From Verrucomicrobiia bacterium (lineage in GTDB: Bacteria > Verrucomicrobiota > Verrucomicrobiia > Limisphaerales > JADLHS01), in assembly GCA_023953615.1 (NCBI GenBank), contig JAMLJH010000001.1, forward strand, positions 847,360-911,359: DNA of 64,000 nucleotides, read 5' to 3'. The notes beneath the pieces were generated by a model. The model made no database searches and had not been told where the DNA came from. It worked only from the letters and a program-made list of their open reading frames with translations. Of the stretch, positions 26,814-35,523 are shown piece after piece (within the stretch, counting starts at the first letter, position 1; each line of letters opens with the position of its first letter). A program made the position numbers and the translations under genes.

Positions 26814-28544
26814 TTAATTTTCCTGGACGCTAATTGCGTTTCCACTGACTCCCGAAATACCGTTATTCCCCAACGACAAACCGCCACTGCCGCCTTGTCC
26901 ACCGGCTCCGGTTTCCAAAATGATGAAATTTTGAGTCTGATAATTACCGCCGCTGAAGTTGGCGAAAACGCCGACGGCATTACCGCCGGCGCCGCCGCCC
27001 CCGCCCCCTCCGTGTCCGCCGTCACCACCTCGACCGCCTTTACCAGCCAGGCCTACGCCAAAGACACTGTGGGCGGGCACACCACCGCCCAAGCCACCAC
27101 GTCCACCGCGCCCACCATTGCCGCCCCGGCCACCGTTGCCGCCTTTGCCGACAAAGATCGTGTTGTTTTGCAGCGAAGGCTTGAGTCCAGGTGAAGAAGA
27201 GATAATGAATACCGCGAATGAACTGCCGCCGGATTGTCCGCCACCGCCACCTTCTCCGGCGCATCCTCCTGAACCGCCACCCCCGCCGCTCGGGCCCAAA
27301 TTATCAATCATCGGCGCGCACATAGAGGTGCTTTCTGATCCACCGCCTGCCCCACCTCCACCGCCGCCGCCGCCCGGCGTGCCAATCATTCCGTAGCCAC
27401 CAGCGGTTGGTTGCCAATCGCCACCAGTTATTGAGCCGGCGGTCGTGGCGACACCACCGGACAAACCATCCGGTCCACTCAAGCCATCACCGCCGTCCAT
27501 GCCATTTTGACTACCGGAGGGGAGTAATAGAACGCAAGTGCCGGTGTTGGTAAACGCAGCATCGAACCCACCCGCACCACCGCTGCCGCCACGTACCGAT
27601 AAACCATTCGCACCAGCGAATTGTTGGGATTGAAAAACTGGGTTGACGACTCCACCGCCCCGGCCGCCACTGACGTTGATGGATTGGCAAAGGAGAGCGC
27701 CACCACTGCCACCCGACGTGGTGTTGGGCATTCCGTGCTTGATTTCAATCGGCAGCTTGCCGGGGGCGCCATCATTGCCGGCGTCCCCATCCAGGCCATT
27801 AACGCCGTCCATCCCGTTCAAGGCAGCACCGCCGTAGATGGTATTCCCGGAAATCGTGAACTGAGAGGAACAGTTTTGGAGGCGGAGCGTAATACTGTTG
27901 GCGGTGGTCAGCGTTGGTGAAGGGTAGATGATGAACCCGTCCATTACGGTGGGCGTGCTGATATTGGCGGCCGTTACGGTGGCGAGCGCAGCGCTGAAAG
28001 ATTGGATGATGGAAGGCGTCACGGATGGCATCCGGACTGCAAAGGAGTCGTTGTAGCCCCCGTAAAGATCAATTCCAGCCACCAGAGTCAGCGCTTCCTG
28101 ATACATACCCAAGGCGACATTCACCCGTGTTCTGCCGGTGGCCATGGCGCGTTGGATTCCGTACTGAATCGTCCGACACGGCTGCTGCAAAGAGCCAGCG
28201 GAAGCATCATCCAAGCCGGTCAGTGTCGAAACAAAAATGCTTTGGTTCAGCGTTGCATTGGTTTCCGCTACGACCCGATAAAACATCGGTACCATCGCGG
28301 TGAAACTGGTTTCGCCAAAGGACGGAATGAAGTCCAAGCCGTTCCAATTGCGCAGCCAAGGGCCGGACAAAGATGGGGACCACTCGATCCGATAAACGGC
28401 CTCCGGAGTGTTGTTGGTCCATCTCAATTCTCCGTTGCCGTGGAAGGAGGTGATTACAAGATCGGCACGGCTGGGCAGTGTGGCACATGCCGAAACCATA
28501 AGTGCAATCAAGACCTTGGCCGTTTGATGCAGGGTGGGCTTCAT
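26814..28544 (-). CDS. Secreted glycine-rich protein with parallel beta-helix-like N-terminal part
   Basis: 576 residues from the ATG at 28544, with a signal peptide (about 1-30, VLIALMVSACATLPSRA). Residues 31-100 (LRWTNNTPEAVYRIEWSPSLSGPW, then FYRVV) look like the fibronectin-like module often found at the ends of verrucomicrobial exported proteins. A DUF1565-like part follows (IFVSTLTGLDDASAGSLQQPCRTIQYGI). The last 330 residues are dominated by GGxGGxGG and GxxG runs, including collagen-like GMDGVNGLDGDAGNDGAPG. Probably a surface or matrix protein. The opposite strand is open over part of this region only because of the base composition. Confidence 0.75.
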   Translation of the reverse strand: MKPTLHQTAKVLIALMVSACATLPSRADLVITSFHGNGELRWTNNTPEAVYRIEWSPSLSGPWLRNWNGLDFIPSFGETSFTAMVPMFYRVVAETNATLNQSIFVSTLTGLDDASAGSLQQPCRTIQYGIQRAMATGRTRVNVALGMYQEALTLVAGIDLYGGYNDSFAVRMPSVTPSIIQSFSAALATVTAANISTPTVMDGFIIYPSPTLTTANSITLRLQNCSSQFTISGNTIYGGAALNGMDGVNGLDGDAGNDGAPGKLPIEIKHGMPNTTSGGSGGALLCQSINVSGGRGGGVVNPVFQSQQFAGANGLSVRGGSGGAGGFDAAFTNTGTCVLLLPSGSQNGMDGGDGLSGPDGLSGGVATTAGSITGGDWQPTAGGYGMIGTPGGGGGGGGAGGGSESTSMCAPMIDNLGPSGGGGGSGGCAGEGGGGGQSGGSSFAVFIISSSPGLKPSLQNNTIFVGKGGNGGRGGNGGRGGRGGLGGGVPAHSVFGVGLAGKGGRGGDGGHGGGGGGGAGGNAVGVFANFSGGNYQTQNFIILETGAGGQGGSGGLSLGNNGISGVSGNAISVQEN

Positions 28545-28895
28545 GACGTTTGATACTGAACTTTTTATTTTGGGTATGTCGTTGCTCTGATCCATCCAAT
28601 GACATCGAAAAAGTAGTCCGCTCAATAAAATCAATCTGACAAAGCGTTCTTACGGGGGAGATAGTAATGCGCCGCTGACGAAAATCTACTGAAAACACTC
28701 AATTTTAAGCTGGAAAATTGCACCTAACGATTCACTCGTCATCGGATCGTCGAATGGCTGAGGCCTGATTTGAGGCATGAGTATGGAATTATTTCCCTTA
28801 ATTCGAATCATTCGGGTCAAGCCATCGCTGGTTTTGGCGTCCCACTCGATTGATTAAAAACCGTCAAGTCTTTCGCAAAAAACGCATAGCCCCAA
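28545..28895. other. Intergenic region between divergent surface-protein and cytochrome genes
   Basis: 351 bases, A+T-richer than the flanking genes. It should contain the promoters for the minus-strand glycine-rich protein and the plus-strand heme operon. I saw no riboswitch, RNA gene or clear operator. Confidence 0.5.
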
Positions 28896-29576
28896 ATGTA
28901 CCAGCGATTAGGGTCCTGCCCAGTGAGTCTGCGCGTGATAATGGTGGTGGGGTTCGGCGCGGCGATTGGGTGGCTTTGGCAGGTTAGTCAAGCCGACGAA
29001 TCGCCTGGGCCCGCCAATCTGCCCGTCGTTGCCCGACCGCCGGCGCAACAACCGCCAGTCGGATTGACGGCGGACACGCACCTCGATAAAACGCCGCCGC
29101 GCGCCACGAAGGGACTGGACCTCACCAAGGCGGGTTGGACGTACAACTGCATGGAGTGTCACCAACTGTTTCCGGCGCAATGGCATTACGGCGGCACGAA
29201 CCGTCCGCTCAACGAGCACAAGGACATCGTACTCGACCACGGCAACAACCGGTTCTGCTTGAATTGTCATCATCCGACGAACCGCAACGTGTTCGTGGAT
29301 TATGACGGAGCGGAAATCGCGCAGGCGGACGTGGTGAAGCTCTGCGCCAAATGTCACGGCACGATCTATCGGGATTGGCAGGCGGGCGTGCATGGCCGGC
29401 AGAACGGCTTTTGGCAGACGGAGCTTGGCCCCAAAACGAAGTTGCGCTGCATTCAATGTCACGATCCGCACAGCCCGAAATTCAAGGAGATGAAACCGCT
29501 GCCGCCGTTGCGGTATCCGGCGCGCGCAGCCAATCCGCCGCCGTCCAGTCCGGTCGAACCGTCCGCACATCCATGA
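28896..29576 (+). CDS. Membrane-anchored tetraheme cytochrome c
   Basis: 226 residues. The N-terminal hydrophobic segment (about 12-30) is a signal anchor or signal peptide. Four CxxCH heme sites are at residues 85 (CMECH), 121 (CLNCH), 150 (CAKCH) and 185 (CIQCH). The C-terminal 30 residues are Pro-rich. It belongs to the periplasmic multiheme c3/doubled-CxxCH kind and should pass electrons between the membrane NrfD/ferredoxin pair and the octaheme protein. The next gene starts four bases downstream. A later GTG (28923) is a possible start. Confidence 0.85.
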   Translation: MYQRLGSCPVSLRVIMVVGFGAAIGWLWQVSQADESPGPANLPVVARPPAQQPPVGLTADTHLDKTPPRATKGLDLTKAGWTYNCMECHQLFPAQWHYGGTNRPLNEHKDIVLDHGNNRFCLNCHHPTNRNVFVDYDGAEIAQADVVKLCAKCHGTIYRDWQAGVHGRQNGFWQTELGPKTKLRCIQCHDPHSPKFKEMKPLPPLRYPARAANPPPSSPVEPSAHP

Positions 29577-29580
29577 ACTC

Positions 29581-30555
29581 ATGAACAACGATTCACAAAA
29601 CGTCGCCAGCCCGAAAACCATCGAACAGGTTTACCGGCCGATTACGCGCCGTACGTTCCTGAAAGGCGCGGCGGCCTCGATGGTGGGCGTGGCCGGACTC
29701 ATGGCGGCGCTCAAGCCTTTGCTCGAACTGGAAAGCGGATCGGTCACGTTGGATGAATTGTTGCAACGGCATTATCGCGAGCTGAAACCCGAGGATTTGC
29801 AGCGGATCATGGAATCGCTCGCCGCCAAAGCCGAGCGGGATTACGGGGTGCGTCCGAATCTGCGCGACGTGAAACCAATGGACGGCGTGGAATTTGGTTA
29901 CGCGCTGAATCTGTCCCGCTGCATTGGTTGCCGCAAATGCGCCCACGCCTGTCTAGCGGAGAACAACCAGTCGCGTGATGACGAGGACGACCTCGAGATG
30001 TCTTACATCCGCGTGTTGGAATTGAACCAGGGCGCGATCAACCTGGAAACGTCCACGGCTTATTTCGATCCGGAGACGGTGCCGCAGCCGGACAAGTATT
30101 ACATGCCGGTGCAATGTCAGCAGTGCCGCGAATCCCCCTGCACCAAGGTCTGTCCCGTGCAGGCGACGTGGCAGGAGGCGGACGGCATCGTGGTGGTGGA
30201 TTACAACTGGTGCATCGGCTGTCGTTATTGCATGGCGGCCTGTCCGTACGACGCGCGGCGGTTTAATTACAAGAAACCCACGCTGAAGCCGGAGCAGATC
30301 AATCCGAATCAAAGTTACCTGAGCAATCGCATCCGTCCGAAGGGCGTGGTGGAAAAATGCACGTTCTGTCTGCACCGCACCCGCGAGGGCAAATATCCGG
30401 CGTGCCTGGAAGTTTGTCCGACCGGTGCGCGCGTGTTTGGCAATTTGCTCGATCCGAACAGTGAGATAAATTACATCCTGAACCACAAACGCGTTTACAT
30501 CCTCAAGGAGGATGTCGGCACGCAACCGCGGTTCTACTACTTCTTCGACAAATGA
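29581..30555 (+). CDS. Tat-exported four-cluster [4Fe-4S] ferredoxin subunit (NrfC/DsrO-like)
   Basis: 324 residues. The Tat signal RRTFLKG at 23-29 is followed by a hydrophobic stretch. Sixteen cysteines in four ferredoxin motifs: 114/117/120/124, 179/182/187/191, 211/214/217/221 and 260/263/275/279, matching NrfC, DmsB and HybA-type subunits. It would sit on the periplasmic face next to the NrfD membrane protein encoded by the next gene, whose start overlaps its stop (ATGA, 30552-30555). The long helical insert between the Tat signal and first cluster (about 50-100) is notable. Confidence 0.92.
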   Translation: MNNDSQNVASPKTIEQVYRPITRRTFLKGAAASMVGVAGLMAALKPLLELESGSVTLDELLQRHYRELKPEDLQRIMESLAAKAERDYGVRPNLRDVKPMDGVEFGYALNLSRCIGCRKCAHACLAENNQSRDDEDDLEMSYIRVLELNQGAINLETSTAYFDPETVPQPDKYYMPVQCQQCRESPCTKVCPVQATWQEADGIVVVDYNWCIGCRYCMAACPYDARRFNYKKPTLKPEQINPNQSYLSNRIRPKGVVEKCTFCLHRTREGKYPACLEVCPTGARVFGNLLDPNSEINYILNHKRVYILKEDVGTQPRFYYFFDK

Positions 30556-31784
30556 GCGACTACCTCACATTTCTGTTCCGCGTCTGGAGGCTCTCCTGGC
30601 AGGGCAGCGTGAAGTATTACGCGTGGATGACGGCGCTGACGGTGCTCGTACTCGTTGGCCTGCACGCCTGGGCGCGACAATTCGTGGACGGCTTGGAAGT
30701 CACCGGCATGACGAATCAGGTCAGTTGGGGCGCGTACATCGCCAATTTCACCTTCCTGGTCGGCGTCGCGGCGGCGGCGGTAATGCTGGTCATTCCGGCC
30801 TATGTCTATCGGAAGGAACACATGCACGCCGTGGTGATCTTCGGCGAACTGCTCGCGATTGCGGTCATCGTGATGTGCCTGCTTTTCGTGATGGTGGACC
30901 TCGGCCGGCCGGATCGGTTCCATCACATGATCCCGCCGTTTGGTGTCTTCAATTTCCCCAGCTCGATCCTGTCCTGGGACGTGATTGTGCTGAACGGCTA
31001 TTTGCTGCTGAACCTGCACATTGCCGGCTACCTGCTCTACTGCCGTTACTGCGGCCGTCAACCCACCAAGATGTTTTACATTCCGTTCGTGTTTCTTTCC
31101 ATCGCGTGGGCGGTCAGCATTCATACCGTCACCGCGTTTTTGTATGTTGGCCTGGCGGGGCGCAGTTATTGGCATCATCCGCTCGTGCCGGCGCGCTTTC
31201 TGGCGTCGGCCTTTGTCGCCGGACCAGCGTTGATGATTCTTGCGTTCCAAATCATCCGCCGCACGACGAAGTATTTCATCGGCGATCAACCCATCACCAC
31301 GTTGCGCATGATCATGACGGTGGCAATGATCATCAACATGTTCCTCCTGTTCAGCGAGCTGTTCACCGAATTTTATTCGCCGACCCAACACGCGGCGGCG
31401 GCGCACTATTTGTATTTTGGACTGCACGGTCACCAGGGACTCGTACCGTGGATTTGGACCGCCATGGCGCTCGACGGCATCGGTCTCGTTCTGCTGGTCA
31501 CCTCGGCCAGCCGACGCATCTTCTGGTTGAACCTGGCCTGCGTGACGTGCTTCGTGGGAATCTGGATCGAAAAAGGCATGGGCCTGATCATTCCTGGTTT
31601 TGTGCCGTCGCCGCTTGGTCAAATCGTGGAATACCTGCCCACGCTGAACGAGACGCTCGTGTGCCTCGGCATTTGGGCGCTGGGCGCGCTGATGTTCACC
31701 TGGATGCTGCGCGTCGCCATCCCGATCATGAACGGTTCGCTGCGGGCGAATCCTGAACTTGTCTCCCTCACCAAACAAACCTGA
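30552..31784 (+). CDS. NrfD/PsrC-family quinol-interacting membrane protein
   Basis: 410 residues with about ten membrane helices; typical segments include WGAYIANFTFLVGVAAAAVM, FVMVDLGRPDRF and FSELFTEFY. The family exchanges electrons between menaquinol and the attached ferredoxin subunit. Its length and helix number match the HmeB/DsrP/ActC-like branch with ten helices rather than the eight-helix PsrC. It overlaps the ferredoxin gene and is followed after seven bases by the octaheme gene, so all four form one operon. Confidence 0.92.
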   Translation: MSDYLTFLFRVWRLSWQGSVKYYAWMTALTVLVLVGLHAWARQFVDGLEVTGMTNQVSWGAYIANFTFLVGVAAAAVMLVIPAYVYRKEHMHAVVIFGELLAIAVIVMCLLFVMVDLGRPDRFHHMIPPFGVFNFPSSILSWDVIVLNGYLLLNLHIAGYLLYCRYCGRQPTKMFYIPFVFLSIAWAVSIHTVTAFLYVGLAGRSYWHHPLVPARFLASAFVAGPALMILAFQIIRRTTKYFIGDQPITTLRMIMTVAMIINMFLLFSELFTEFYSPTQHAAAAHYLYFGLHGHQGLVPWIWTAMALDGIGLVLLVTSASRRIFWLNLACVTCFVGIWIEKGMGLIIPGFVPSPLGQIVEYLPTLNETLVCLGIWALGALMFTWMLRVAIPIMNGSLRANPELVSLTKQT

Positions 31785-31791
31785 GAAGCTT

Positions 31792-33234
31792 ATGAAAATC
31801 CCGATCAAACATATCGCGCTGCTCACCGCCGTGGGGCTGTCGCCATTGCCGGCGCGCGCCGGCTTCACCCTCCCCGAACTCTCCGCGCCGAGCCGGGCCT
31901 GTGTGGAATGTCACAAAAAGGAAAGCCAGGCGATCTATCAGCAATGGGGCTCGAGTAAACATTATCGCGGCAACGTCGGTTGCTTCGAATGTCACATGGC
32001 CCTGCCCGATGACGTGGACGCCTTCGAGCACCACGGGCAGACGATCTCCACGATCGTTACGCCCCGCGATTGCGGGCGTTGCCACGAGAGCGAGGTCAAG
32101 GAGTTCAACGCCTCGCACCACGCCAAGGCCGGGCGCATCCTGGGTTCGCTCGACAACGTGCTGGCGGAAATTGTCGAGGGCAACAAAGGCTTCAAGACGC
32201 CCATGTTTCCCGCCGGCGTTTCCGCCGCCGCCGTGAACGGGTGCTGGCAATGTCACGGAGCGGAAGTGCGGATTGGTCCCGATCGCAAACCCGATCCGGC
32301 CACCTGGCCGAACACGGGCATTGGCCGCATCAACCCCGACGGCAGTGAAGGCTCCTGCGCCGCCTGTCACACGCGCCATGATTTTTCCGCCGCGCAGGCG
32401 CGCACGCCGGACACTTGCGGCAAGTGCCACATGGGCCCGGATCATCCGCAGATTGAAATCTACAACGAATCCAAGCACGGCATCGCCTATCGCGCCAACG
32501 TGGACAAGATGAACCTGAACAGCTCCAAATGGATCGTGGGCGAGGATTATTCCGCGGCGCCAACGTGCGCCACCTGCCACATGAGCGCGACCAAAAATCA
32601 GCGCGTCACCCACGACGTCGGCCTGCGCATCTCGTGGAACAATCGGCCGGAGATTTCCATCCGCCCGGAAATTGCCGACGCCAAACTGGGGCTGCCCACC
32701 AAGGACGTGCCGTGGCAAACCCGGCGCGCGAACATGGTTGATGTGTGTTTGAACTGCCACAACCAGAACTTCACCGACGCGTTCTACAAGCAATACGATG
32801 GGTTGATTGATCTGTATCACGAGAAATTCGCCCGCCCCGGACTGGCGCTCTATCAAGCCGCACAACCGCTGCTGCGTCCCGCGCAGTTCAGCAATCCGAT
32901 TGACTTCACCTGGTATGAAATCTGGCATCATGAGGGCCGCCGTGCGCGCCACGGCGCTTCCATGATGGGCCCGGACTACACGCACTGGCACGGCACGTAT
33001 GAGGTCGCCAAACACTTCTACTCGAAATACGTGCCCGAGTTGCAGGAGTTGATCGAGAAGCACCAAAACTCCGATGATGCGAAGAAGAAGGAGGCGGCCG
33101 AAAAACTCGCCCAGCTCCTGGACACCACGCTGAACGGCCCCAATCACCAGTGGTATCTCAACAAGATGAGTCCGGAAGAAAAGGCGCAACGCGACCAGGA
33201 ACGCAAGGAATTCCAGGATCGTTACGCGAAGTAA
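31792..33234 (+). CDS. Octaheme cytochrome c of the hydroxylamine oxidoreductase family
   Basis: 480 residues with a signal peptide (1-23, cleaved near ARA). Eight CxxCH sites start at 37, 64, 94, 151, 189, 209, 259 and 319, the spacing of HAO-family proteins, followed by the family's C-terminal signature MMGPDYTHWHGTYE (391-404). No membrane helix after the signal, so it is periplasmic. HAO proteins oxidise hydroxylamine or hydrazine, whereas some branches work as nitrite or hydroxylamine reductases. The choice depends on the heme-crosslinking tyrosine; Tyr396, Tyr403 and Tyr410 are candidates but I cannot assign it. The NrfCD partner genes point to a quinol-driven reductase. Confidence 0.87.
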   Translation: MKIPIKHIALLTAVGLSPLPARAGFTLPELSAPSRACVECHKKESQAIYQQWGSSKHYRGNVGCFECHMALPDDVDAFEHHGQTISTIVTPRDCGRCHESEVKEFNASHHAKAGRILGSLDNVLAEIVEGNKGFKTPMFPAGVSAAAVNGCWQCHGAEVRIGPDRKPDPATWPNTGIGRINPDGSEGSCAACHTRHDFSAAQARTPDTCGKCHMGPDHPQIEIYNESKHGIAYRANVDKMNLNSSKWIVGEDYSAAPTCATCHMSATKNQRVTHDVGLRISWNNRPEISIRPEIADAKLGLPTKDVPWQTRRANMVDVCLNCHNQNFTDAFYKQYDGLIDLYHEKFARPGLALYQAAQPLLRPAQFSNPIDFTWYEIWHHEGRRARHGASMMGPDYTHWHGTYEVAKHFYSKYVPELQELIEKHQNSDDAKKKEAAEKLAQLLDTTLNGPNHQWYLNKMSPEEKAQRDQERKEFQDRYAK

Positions 33235-33320
33235 TCTGCGCCGGCGGGGCGGGCGACCCAGCACCCGTCCCGCTCCGGCGGATTGAATCGCAAACCCGCC
33301 AATACGCTCCCGCTGAAACC

Positions 33321-33854
33321 ATGAATGTGACCACGACCGCTGAGTTGCGCAAGCTGAGTTCCGCCGAGCTGGAACAACTCGGCCAGCAAAGCCTGGGCGA
33401 ACACCTGACGGCGCAAGCGATTGTTGCCCACCAAAAATACGGGCCGCTCACGGCAGCCAAACTCGACGCGCTGTTACACGATCCGGATTGCCTGCGTCAC
33501 CCCGTGCGGCTCGTGTTCGAATTTGGTGAGATGGCCCTGCACCAATTCGCGCAACCGGACCTTGACTGGCGCAATCAAGCGCAGGACGGACGCGTGCTTT
33601 ACGTGCGTCCGTTGCTGAAAGGTCGCCCCGACCTGTTGCCACTGGCCGTCGCCTACATGATTCCGCTCATCAACTACGGAGACATCATCACGGACGAACA
33701 CTGCCTTCGTTACGGCGCGACGTTATTGGGTTTGATGGAAGCTGAGTATTACCAACGCCTTTGCGCGTTGTGCGATTTTCTTGGCGCTGAAAGCCGGGTG
33801 CTGCCGTCGGAAAACCATGGTCCGGTCATGGCTACGATCCCCTCGCCCCGTTGA
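33321..33854 (+). CDS. Unknown protein encoded after the octaheme operon
   Basis: 177 residues with no signal peptide or membrane segment and no family I recognise. It has an acidic helical start (LRKLSSAELEQLGQQSL), a Leu-rich core (VRLVFEFGEMALHQF, LPLAVAYMIPLINYGDIITDEHCLRYG) and three cysteines in YYQRLCALCDF plus CLRHP. The gap to the octaheme gene is 86 bases on the same strand, so it could be a maturation or regulatory partner of the heme module; this is inferred from position alone. Confidence 0.65.
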   Translation: MNVTTTAELRKLSSAELEQLGQQSLGEHLTAQAIVAHQKYGPLTAAKLDALLHDPDCLRHPVRLVFEFGEMALHQFAQPDLDWRNQAQDGRVLYVRPLLKGRPDLLPLAVAYMIPLINYGDIITDEHCLRYGATLLGLMEAEYYQRLCALCDFLGAESRVLPSENHGPVMATIPSPR

Positions 33855-33889
33855 TTAAACCGCGGCGCAAAAAGCGTTTCCAAGCAACG

Positions 33890-34492
33890 CTATTTCGCGT
33901 CCGATCGGCGCACTTTTCCAAGACGGTTGCGCCAGTTTTGGAGCACGCTGACAAAAGTCCGATCCAGTCGCGAACTGATCAGTTCGACGAATGATACCCC
34001 CTTGCGGATGGCCACCGAGAGCGCGGTTACGAACACGGCAAGAAAGATCAACTGGTTCTGCCAACCGTCGAGTTTCCATTGATGTTTCCAAAACCAGATG
34101 GGATGTCGGAACAGCGGCTCGGAATAACAGATCGGCCACAGGTCAGCCACAGTTGGGCCGCGTGAACCCAACAAGTCGCAAAGCAGGTGCAGATGGAAGG
34201 TAACCAGGCACAACACCGAAGTCCGCCATTTTTGCCGCGCGCCAATGGTGAGCAGACCGGTGATCAATATGGCGCCCGGCCAGCCGTGCAACAGCAGATG
34301 GTGATAAGCATGGTAATAATGAAAAGTGGCTTCCTGGCCGGTAACCCAGGCGGTCACCACGTCGGGAATCAAGCCCAGGCCGTCGGCATCCGGCAATACG
34401 CCCGCCCACGTCACCAGTTGGCGATCGCGCCGGTTGTCGGTGGCCACCGCCGCCACCAGCCAACTCCCGATGAGATGGGTAAGAGGTGACAT
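33890..34492 (-). CDS. Membrane-bound metal-dependent hydrolase-like protein (YbcI/DUF457 family)
   Basis: 200 residues. N-terminal MSPLTHLIGSWLVAAV and then LPDADGLGLIPDV, HYYHAYHHLLLHGW and FHLHLLCDLLGSRGP give the H, D, HHxxxH and HxxxD residues of the YdjM/YbcI family, which look like a metal site set in membrane helices. Four to five hydrophobic segments follow. Its ATG lies directly after the stop of a short toxin-like frame on the same strand. Confidence 0.8.
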   Translation of the reverse strand: MSPLTHLIGSWLVAAVATDNRRDRQLVTWAGVLPDADGLGLIPDVVTAWVTGQEATFHYYHAYHHLLLHGWPGAILITGLLTIGARQKWRTSVLCLVTFHLHLLCDLLGSRGPTVADLWPICYSEPLFRHPIWFWKHQWKLDGWQNQLIFLAVFVTALSVAIRKGVSFVELISSRLDRTFVSVLQNWRNRLGKVRRSDAK

Positions 34493-34555
34493 TCAATTTA
34501 TGTCATCGCGCAAACCGCCGATTGCTTGCGGCGTGAGAATTACTTTGAAGCCCAT
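34493..34555 (-). pseudogene. Remnant of a RelE/ParE-type toxin (20 aa)
   Basis: Reads MGFKVILTPQAIGGLRDDIN and stops. The start FKVILTPQAIxxLRD is the usual first strand and helix of ParE/RelE toxins, normally about 90-100 residues long. Its ATG overlaps the end of the upstream 51-residue frame, as toxin genes overlap antitoxin genes. The stop abuts the ATG of the YbcI-like gene. Identification rests on 20 residues only. Confidence 0.45.
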
Positions 34556-34695
34556 GCGTCAACCAGCTTCCGCCCGTCTTCGGCGAGGATTCCTGCGCCT
34601 TGCCGCGCCTGCAAGCGCGCTTTCTCGATGCCCGCCAGCGAAACGTCCGCCAGCAGTTTATTGATGAGATCAATGACTATTTCCCGGCTGTTCAC
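34540..34695 (-). CDS. Small protein in antitoxin position (51 aa)
   Basis: From a GTG at 34695 (an in-frame stop lies four codons upstream): it begins MNSREIVIDLINKLLADVSL and ends DGRKLVDAWASK. It is helical and charged. Its end overlaps the start of the toxin-like remnant, which supports an antitoxin role, but it is shorter than most antitoxins and I do not recognise the family. It may itself be decayed. Confidence 0.35.
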   Translation of the reverse strand: MNSREIVIDLINKLLADVSLAGIEKARLQARQGAGILAEDGRKLVDAWASK

Positions 34696-34750
34696 GCTGA
34701 AAAATTATTCGCTTCCGCTGGCTTTGCAAGCGGGATTGCGGCAGAGAAAA

Positions 34751-35479
34751 TTACGGCAATAATTTCTCACGGTGCGGCAGATGATCGCGATTCCAGCGCA
34801 CGAGGGCCGCGTCGCTGGTGTCTGCAAACAAAAACTTGAGCGTCGGCGATTCCACGTGGCCGTCGCAAAAGAGCACGTTGGCTCTATCTTGGTGACGAAG
34901 AATGCTATGGTCGAAGTCGTGGGTCTGATTTCGCATGTAGATCGGCTCATCGCTCTCGCCAAGGGCGATCATTTCTGCAGGTGAAGCAACCTCGGATTCC
35001 AGGATCGGCGTGAACAGAGTGGATTCTGCTTCGAGATGACCGGCCAATCCGAAATTCGTGTAATGATTGCCGATGGGGAGAATCCCGTAGCCATTGTAGC
35101 CATAATAGGGCTGCATCTTAATTGGTCCTTCCCGCAGTTGTCCGGATGGGCATCGCCAGATGCCTTGCTGATAGTAATAAGGCACTGGGTTGGCCACCTC
35201 CAAGCCGCCCCGTTCGAGTTGCGCCAGCCACGTTCCGCCGGGGAGATGGTTGTTGGTTGGTGCTGATATTGTCGGGTAAAATTTGTAGTTCTCGACAAAC
35301 ACACGCAATCCAACTCCCAGTTGCCGCAGATTTGAAGCGCAAGCGATTTGCTGAGCTTTCCGCTTTGATTCAGTCAGACTCGGCAGCAGGAGTGCTGCGA
35401 GTATTCCGATAATGGCAATTACCATTAACAATTCCACCAGCGAGAAAGCTAACGATGCTCTGGCGTTCTTCTGAAGCAT
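34751..35479 (-). CDS. Type II secretion-type pseudopilin (second copy in window)
   Basis: 242 residues with the prepilin motif AFSLVELLMVIAIIGILAAL after a short basic leader, followed by ESKRKAQQIACASNLRQLG. The C-terminal part has ANVLFCDGHVES, the FxDGH signature of the DUF1559-like group. It differs from the first copy (starting at 6718) over most of its length, so the two are separate family members. No secretion machinery is encoded nearby. Confidence 0.86.
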   Translation of the reverse strand: MLQKNARASLAFSLVELLMVIAIIGILAALLLPSLTESKRKAQQIACASNLRQLGVGLRVFVENYKFYPTISAPTNNHLPGGTWLAQLERGGLEVANPVPYYYQQGIWRCPSGQLREGPIKMQPYYGYNGYGILPIGNHYTNFGLAGHLEAESTLFTPILESEVASPAEMIALGESDEPIYMRNQTHDFDHSILRHQDRANVLFCDGHVESPTLKFLFADTSDAALVRWNRDHLPHREKLLP

Positions 35480-35523
35480 ACTAATTTAACAACGCAAACT
35501 CATCTTGGTTGCGCTGGGTTCCG

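Noticed and set aside
26959..27396. Proline-rich plus-strand frame
   Set aside because: It is the complement of the glycine-rich repeat region of the minus-strand protein.
28545..28895. Possible riboswitch or RNA gene ahead of the heme operon
   Set aside because: No recognisable conserved core or stable stem arrangement was found.
30537..31868. Minus-strand frame opposite the NrfD gene
   Set aside because: Arg/His-rich without hydrophobic or domain pattern; NrfD has clear membrane helices and operon overlaps.
31768..33264. Long minus-strand frame opposite the octaheme gene
   Set aside because: The plus strand encodes eight CxxCH motifs and a signal peptide; the minus frame is a shadow caused by high third-position GC.
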